DNA from: Chitinophagaceae bacterium
GTDB taxonomy: Bacteria > Bacteroidota > Bacteroidia > Chitinophagales > Chitinophagaceae
DNA length: 64,000 nucleotides
NCBI GenBank assembly: GCA_003168265.1
Contig: PMSV01000024.1
Coordinates: 248,001 to 312,000, forward strand
Direction: 5' to 3'
The translations under genes and the position numbers were made by a program. The stretch's first letter is position 1. Each line of letters opens with the position of its first letter. This document shows, one piece after another, positions 60,029 to 64,000 of this stretch. The notes under the pieces are model-generated. The model did not search any database, was not told the origin of the DNA, and worked only from the letters and a program-made list of their open reading frames with translations.

Positions 60029-61066
60029 ATGGAAGATTTGTTAAAGCAAATACAGAATTATAAGCAGGAAATTTCATCGACGGTGGCAGTTGATCCGGAT
60101 TCGCTGGAAGCCTACCGCATTCGTTTTCTTGGGACAAAGGGCATTGTTAAGAATTTGATGGGAGAGATGCGGAATATTCCCGCAGAAAAGAAAAAAGAAT
60201 TCGGACAGGTGTTGAACGAGTTTAAGTTATTTGCCGAATCCAAATACGAAACCTGGAAACAGTCCGTCACGGGTTCAGGATTACAGAAAGAAGCTTCCGG
60301 CAGCATGGACCTTTCCCTGCCCGGTGACCCATTGCCCCTGGGAACACGCCACCCGATCAGCCTTGTGAGAAACAGGATCATCCATATATTCGGGCGTCTT
60401 GGCTTTTCCGTAGCAGAAGGACCTGAGATCGAAGACGATTGGCATAATTTCACCGCGCTCAATCTGCCTGAGAATCATCCGGCCAGGGACATGCAGGATA
60501 CCTTTTACATTAACCGGAATCCGGACTGGCTCTTGAGGACCCATACCAGCAGCGTACAGGCCAGGGTCATGGAAAAACAGAAACCGCCGATAAGGATCAT
60601 CTGTCCGGGCCGGGTTTACCGCAACGAAACGATCAGTGCCCGTGCAAATTGCTTTTTTCACCAGACAGAGGGACTCTATGTGAACGAGCAGGTCTCCTTT
60701 GCCGATTTGAAACAGACCCTTTACTTTTTCGTGCAGGAAATGTTCGATAAGGATGTGAAGATCCGATTTCGTCCTTCCTATTTCCCTTTTACCGAGCCGA
60801 GTGCGGAGATGGATATCAGTTGCCTGATTTGTGGTGGTAAAGGTTGCCAGGTTTGTAAACATACGGGATGGGTGGAAATTCTGGGAAGCGGAATGGTTCA
60901 TCCCAGGCTATTGGAAAATTTTGGTATCGATAGCAACAAATACACAGGATTCGCCTTTGGCATGGGGGTGGAAAGGATTTGCCAGTTAAAATACAGGATC
61001 AACGACCTGCGCCTTTATTCCCAAAATGATGTGCGTTTTCTGAGGCAGTTTACCAATGCGATTTAA
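60029..61066 (+). CDS. pheS: Phenylalanine--tRNA ligase alpha subunit
   Basis: 345 residues from the ATG at 60029 (MEDLLKQIQNYKQEIS); the track start at 59999 is rejected as it would precede the promoter box. Class II signatures: HPARDMQDTFYINRNP, LLRTHTSSVQARVMEKQ, and the motif 3 AFGMGVERICQLKYRINDLR, with the CGGKGCQVCKHTGW cluster. Forms an alpha2-beta2 enzyme with PheT, whose gene is not in the window. An SDR gene follows 10 bases later. Confidence 0.95.
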   Translation: MEDLLKQIQNYKQEISSTVAVDPDSLEAYRIRFLGTKGIVKNLMGEMRNIPAEKKKEFGQVLNEFKLFAESKYETWKQSVTGSGLQKEASGSMDLSLPGDPLPLGTRHPISLVRNRIIHIFGRLGFSVAEGPEIEDDWHNFTALNLPENHPARDMQDTFYINRNPDWLLRTHTSSVQARVMEKQKPPIRIICPGRVYRNETISARANCFFHQTEGLYVNEQVSFADLKQTLYFFVQEMFDKDVKIRFRPSYFPFTEPSAEMDISCLICGGKGCQVCKHTGWVEILGSGMVHPRLLENFGIDSNKYTGFAFGMGVERICQLKYRINDLRLYSQNDVRFLRQFTNAI

Positions 61067-61075
61067 TTCATTATT

Positions 61076-61852
61076 ATGAGCACTGCACTTATTACCGGAG
61101 CATCAGGAGGAATCGGGCTTGAACTATCCAGGATTTTTGCCGCAAAAAAAGCAAATCTCATTCTGGTAGCCAGGGATGAAGGAAAATTAAATGAACTGGC
61201 GGCCGATCTCAGAAAAATGGGCATCGAAGTACTGGTGCTTCCAAAGGACCTGAGCATTAGTAAATCGGCGAAAGAAATATTTGACTATTGCCAGGAGCAT
61301 AAAATAAAGGTCGATTACCTCATCAACAATGCCGGTTTAGGGGACTATGGATTTTTTATCGAAAGCGATTGGAAAAAGCAGGAGCAAATGATCAATCTGA
61401 ATATTACGGCACTTACCTGCCTGACCAGGTTATTCCTTCCGGGAATGGTAGAAAGAAAATCCGGAAAGATCATGAATCTTGCTTCAACCGCGGCTTTTCA
61501 ACCTGGCCCTACCATGAGCGTTTATTTTGCATCCAAAGCCTTCGTACTTCATTTTTCCGAGGCCATCGCCAACGAACTCGAAGGAACCGGAGTAACGGTT
61601 ACTGCGCTTTGTCCCGGCGCCAGCGAAAGCGGATTTCAAAAAGCGGCGGCCATGGAAGAATCCAAGATTTTCAAGGGAAGGAAATTGCCCACTTCACGGG
61701 ATGTTGCCGAATACGGATACAAAGCAATGATGAAGGGAAAAGTCGTTGCGATATACGGGTTCATGAGCAAGCTAATGATATTGGGCGCCCGTTTTTCCCC
61801 GAGATTTTTAGTGGTAAAAATTGCCCGTTATTTACAGGATAAGGCTAAATGA
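61076..61852 (+). CDS. Short-chain dehydrogenase/reductase
   Basis: 258 residues. SDR signatures: cofactor loop ITGASGGIGLELS, LINNAGLGDYG, the catalytic Ser in NLASTAAFQPG and catalytic YFASKAFVL (Y-x3-K), then LCPGASESGF. NADP(H) is more likely because ARDEGK follows the loop. The substrate is unknown; YqjQ/DltE-like members act on lipids or ketones. It is 10 bases after pheS and 8 bases before the membrane protein, so the three are co-transcribed. Confidence 0.87.
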   Translation: MSTALITGASGGIGLELSRIFAAKKANLILVARDEGKLNELAADLRKMGIEVLVLPKDLSISKSAKEIFDYCQEHKIKVDYLINNAGLGDYGFFIESDWKKQEQMINLNITALTCLTRLFLPGMVERKSGKIMNLASTAAFQPGPTMSVYFASKAFVLHFSEAIANELEGTGVTVTALCPGASESGFQKAAAMEESKIFKGRKLPTSRDVAEYGYKAMMKGKVVAIYGFMSKLMILGARFSPRFLVVKIARYLQDKAK

Positions 61853-61859
61853 ACTAATC

Positions 61860-62381
61860 ATGTTCAGCAAGACCCTGATCGAACAATTCTATAATGCCCA
61901 GAAGCAAAACGGCCTCTTATTACTTGGAGCCGGGTTGCTTTGTTGCTTACTCGCCCTAGTTTTTCAATATGCCCTGAAAAGAAATTTTCTGAAAGGCATG
62001 GTTCCCCCCTTGCTTATCCTGGGAGCGCTGATGACGCTGCCCGGTTATTTGGATTACAAAAACAGTGATCAGCTTCGAATTGACAGGGTATATTCTTTTG
62101 ATATGTATCCGAATAAACTAAGGACGGAGGAAGTTCCTTTTATCAGGGGCATGATCGACCAACGTCAATATGTAATGGTAATGATGATCGTTTTAGCTGC
62201 AGGGAGCCTGATCCTGTTGATTTATTTTCTTATGACTAACCGGGAGACCTATCGCTATGGCTTCGCACTTGCCTTATTATTGCTTTCAGGCCTGATGCTG
62301 CTTTGGGTAAACCTGGACCTGACCCGTGAGAAAAATTATCTGAATTTACTTAATCAATGGGGCATTTTTCATGGTAATTGA
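61860..62381 (+). CDS. Polytopic membrane protein of unknown function
   Basis: 173 residues from the ATG at 61860 (MFSKTLIEQFYNAQKQNG); the track start at 61821 lies inside the SDR gene. Four hydrophobic segments (about 19-36, 44-60, 103-125 and 133-150) with a polar loop DYKNSDQLRIDRVYSFDMYP between the second and third. No domain recognised. Its 3' end overlaps dusB on the opposite strand by 32 bases. Confidence 0.65.
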   Translation: MFSKTLIEQFYNAQKQNGLLLLGAGLLCCLLALVFQYALKRNFLKGMVPPLLILGALMTLPGYLDYKNSDQLRIDRVYSFDMYPNKLRTEEVPFIRGMIDQRQYVMVMMIVLAAGSLILLIYFLMTNRETYRYGFALALLLLSGLMLLWVNLDLTREKNYLNLLNQWGIFHGN

Positions 62382-63393
62382 TCAATTCCAACCTGTTGGG
62401 TTCAAATTCAAAACCCGTATAAACAGATTTTACCTCTTCCAATATATCAAGTATATCATCCATGCTTTTGAGAGTGACTAGTTTTTGCCTGTATTCCTTG
62501 ATATTAGGAAGCCCTCTGAGATAATTTGCATAATGACGCCGCATCTCATTCACGCCCACTACATGGCCTTTCCATTCCACAGAGCGGAGCAAATGTTTTT
62601 TACAAACTTTTATTCTTTGTTCGATATCGGGAGGGGGGAGATGTTCTCCGGTCCTGAAAAAGTATTTGATCTCATTGAAGATCCAGGGATAACCGATGGC
62701 TGCCCTTCCGATCATGATCCCGTCTACGCCATAGCGGTTCTTATATTCCAGCGCTTTTTCAGGGCTGTCGATATCTCCATTTCCGAATATGGGGATATGG
62801 ATGCGGGGATTGTTCTTCACTTTCCCGATCAGCGCCCAGTCTGCCTCTCCCTTATACATTTGCGTACGTGTACGGCCATGAATGGAAAGAGCCCGGATGC
62901 CTATATCCTGCAACCTTTCGGCCGCTTCCTCAATATTCCTGGTTTGATCGTCCCAGCCCAGCCTAGTTTTCACAGTGACAGGCAGCGAGGTTGATCTAAT
63001 GACGGCATTTGTCAGCCGGACCATCAGATCAAGATCCCTGAGCACGCCCGCTCCTGCTCCCTTCAATGCCACTTTCTTAACAGGGCATCCATAATTGATA
63101 TCGAGCAGGTCCGGCTGGGTCACATCCACGATTTTTGCTGCGAGACCGAGACTTTCCTCATCTCCCCCGAATATCTGAATGCCGATGGGACGTTCGTAAT
63201 CAAAAATATCCAGTTTTCTCCTGCTCTTTATGGCATCACGGATCAATCCTTCACTGCTGATGAATTCAGTGTACATGAGATCGGCTCCATTGTCCTTGCA
63301 GACAGCGCGAAATGGCGGATCACTGACATCCTCCATGGGCGCGAGAAGCAGGGGGAAATCCGGTAAACTGATATGACCTATTTTGATGGACAT
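62350..63393 (-). CDS. dusB: tRNA dihydrouridine synthase DusB
   Basis: 347 residues. FMN-binding TIM barrel: LLAPMEDVSDPPFRAV at the start, the catalytic Cys in DINYGCPVKKVALKGAGAG, SIHGRTRTQMYKGEADW and GRAAIGYPWIFN. It reduces uridines in the D-loop of tRNA. The C-terminal part is the Dus helical tRNA-binding domain. It overlaps the membrane protein gene by 32 bases tail to tail. A TAATTTTG box at 63450 lies 57 bases upstream. Confidence 0.95.
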   Translation of the reverse strand: MSIKIGHISLPDFPLLLAPMEDVSDPPFRAVCKDNGADLMYTEFISSEGLIRDAIKSRRKLDIFDYERPIGIQIFGGDEESLGLAAKIVDVTQPDLLDINYGCPVKKVALKGAGAGVLRDLDLMVRLTNAVIRSTSLPVTVKTRLGWDDQTRNIEEAAERLQDIGIRALSIHGRTRTQMYKGEADWALIGKVKNNPRIHIPIFGNGDIDSPEKALEYKNRYGVDGIMIGRAAIGYPWIFNEIKYFFRTGEHLPPPDIEQRIKVCKKHLLRSVEWKGHVVGVNEMRRHYANYLRGLPNIKEYRQKLVTLKSMDDILDILEEVKSVYTGFEFEPNRLELINYHEKCPID

Positions 63394-63449
63394 TTTTTAA
63401 CTTTCCTTCTTGTATCTTGCGAGCCTGACCGGCCAGTTTCGAAAAGGGT

Positions 63450-63457
63450 CAAAATTA
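63450..63457 (-). promoter_or_regulatory. Possible dusB -7 box
   Basis: On the minus strand TAATTTTG, exact TAnnTTTG, 57 bases before the dusB start. It lies in the 76-base divergent region with the CPBP gene. Confidence 0.35.
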
Positions 63458-63469
63458 ATTGATTTTTCA

Positions 63470-64000
63470 ATGAGAAGCTATCTCCGCATACATTCACCCT
63501 GGTCTCAGTTGGCCCTTTTGCTCGTATTGATGGGGGCTGGTCTTATCGTGTACGGAGAATTGACTCAAATCATACTTAAGATCAATGGAATGTCTCTGGG
63601 CGATATTTCTACCTGGAAACTAAGCGACCCCAGGCAATTGAATATTCTGAAATTTCTTCAGGCCATCTCCTCAGTCATTATTTTCATGCTGACCTCCCTG
63701 GCCTTTGCCCTTTTCACCTTCAGGTTCAAACATTATCATTATCTGGGATTCAGGAAAATAGAAAAAGCCTCATTCCTGATTTATGCTATCTTATTGACCT
63801 GTCTCTCTTTTCCAATGGTTGCGTGGCTTGGAGAATTGAACCAGCACCTGCCGCTCAGCAAATCCATGGCCGATTCGGAAAAGGAAATAAATCGGCAATT
63901 GGAGGCTTTCCTCAGCATTCATCATCCCTATGATACCGTAATAAACCTGTTATTAATCGCCTTATTGCCCGCCATCTGCGAAGAATTGTTTTTCCGGGGC
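63470..64000 (+). CDS. CPBP family intramembrane metalloprotease, truncated by window edge
   Basis: Open from the ATG at 63470 (MRSYLRIHSPWSQLALLLVL) to the last base, 177 codons. The ORF track misses it because no stop is reached. Hydrophobic segments at about 14-32, 64-88, 103-120 and 155-172, ending with CEELFFRG, the first half of the CPBP EExxxR metal motif. CPBP proteins cleave or process membrane substrates such as prenylated peptides; the substrate is unknown. The C-terminal half lies outside the window. Confidence 0.85.
   Translation, partial: MRSYLRIHSPWSQLALLLVLMGAGLIVYGELTQIILKINGMSLGDISTWKLSDPRQLNILKFLQAISSVIIFMLTSLAFALFTFRFKHYHYLGFRKIEKASFLIYAILLTCLSFPMVAWLGELNQHLPLSKSMADSEKEINRQLEAFLSIHHPYDTVINLLLIALLPAICEELFFRG

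Overview
The window is chromosomal DNA from a member of the Bacteroidota, most likely a Chitinophagaceae-like bacterium (inference). The evidence is: gliding-motility genes gldC and gldA and a GldE-like protein; two secreted proteins with C-terminal type IX secretion (T9SS) sorting domains; the lineage-typical families DUF4290, DUF6089 and TIGR02757; the gene order nadK-DUF6089-uppS-bamA-ompH-ompH-murI; and repeated TAnnTTTG promoter boxes, three of them with TTTG exactly 20 bases upstream. I see no rRNA, tRNA, IS element, prophage, CRISPR array or other mobile island. Coding density is high and only two gaps exceed 300 bases.

Layout. 1-6132: lysS (cut by the left edge), a flavin reductase/fumarylacetoacetate hydrolase pair, a fatty-acid-2-hydroxylase-like membrane enzyme, a small helical protein, a TIGR02757 protein and a cystathionine gamma-synthase/lyase. 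6460-12285: two paralogous small secreted PepSY-like proteins flanking asnB and an ACP phosphodiesterase, then a bacterial deoxyhypusine-synthase-like enzyme, a TPR protein and rpiB. 12487-17756 (minus): GldE-like CNNM/CBS protein, gmk, murA, DUF4290 protein and a T9SS protein. 17934-22071: a divergent glycosyltransferase, gldC, yqeY, cvpA, an alpha/beta hydrolase and a CBS protein. 22132-31268: the envelope-biogenesis block, with a one-POTRA Omp85 protein, nadK, DUF6089, uppS, bamA, two Skp/OmpH chaperones and murI. 31413-32274: rpmH-rnpA-yidD. 32293-41464: a lipoprotein, superoxide dismutase, acs, gldA, eno, a DivIC/FtsB-like protein, an 83-residue unknown, nth and a gamma-alpha fused 2-oxoacid:ferredoxin oxidoreductase subunit. 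41654-50638: a GH3/beta-lactamase fusion, mutL, a PKD/T9SS protein, a PBP4-type peptidase and a degenerate arginase-fold protein. 50731-58977: a two-component system, a secreted YVTN beta-propeller and a TolC-MFP-RND efflux operon. 59037-64000: a DUF6263-like lipoprotein, pheS, a short-chain dehydrogenase, a membrane protein, dusB and a CPBP protease cut by the right edge.

Functionally the region is dominated by envelope construction (murA, murI, uppS, bamA, Skp, PBP4, GH3 fusion), gliding/T9SS export, translation and tRNA modification, and central carbon metabolism. Nothing in it is clearly a new multi-gene system. The most interesting signals are single-gene departures: MurA with Asp at the usual catalytic Cys, MutL without the usual endonuclease motifs, an arginase-fold protein missing metal ligands, and a eukaryote-like deoxyhypusine synthase fold in a bacterium. 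At the regulatory level there are two terminator/promoter fusions, possible leaderless transcripts for pheS and murI, a structured rpmH leader, and a perfect 10-bp tandem repeat between the asnB/acpH pair and the second PepSY-like gene.
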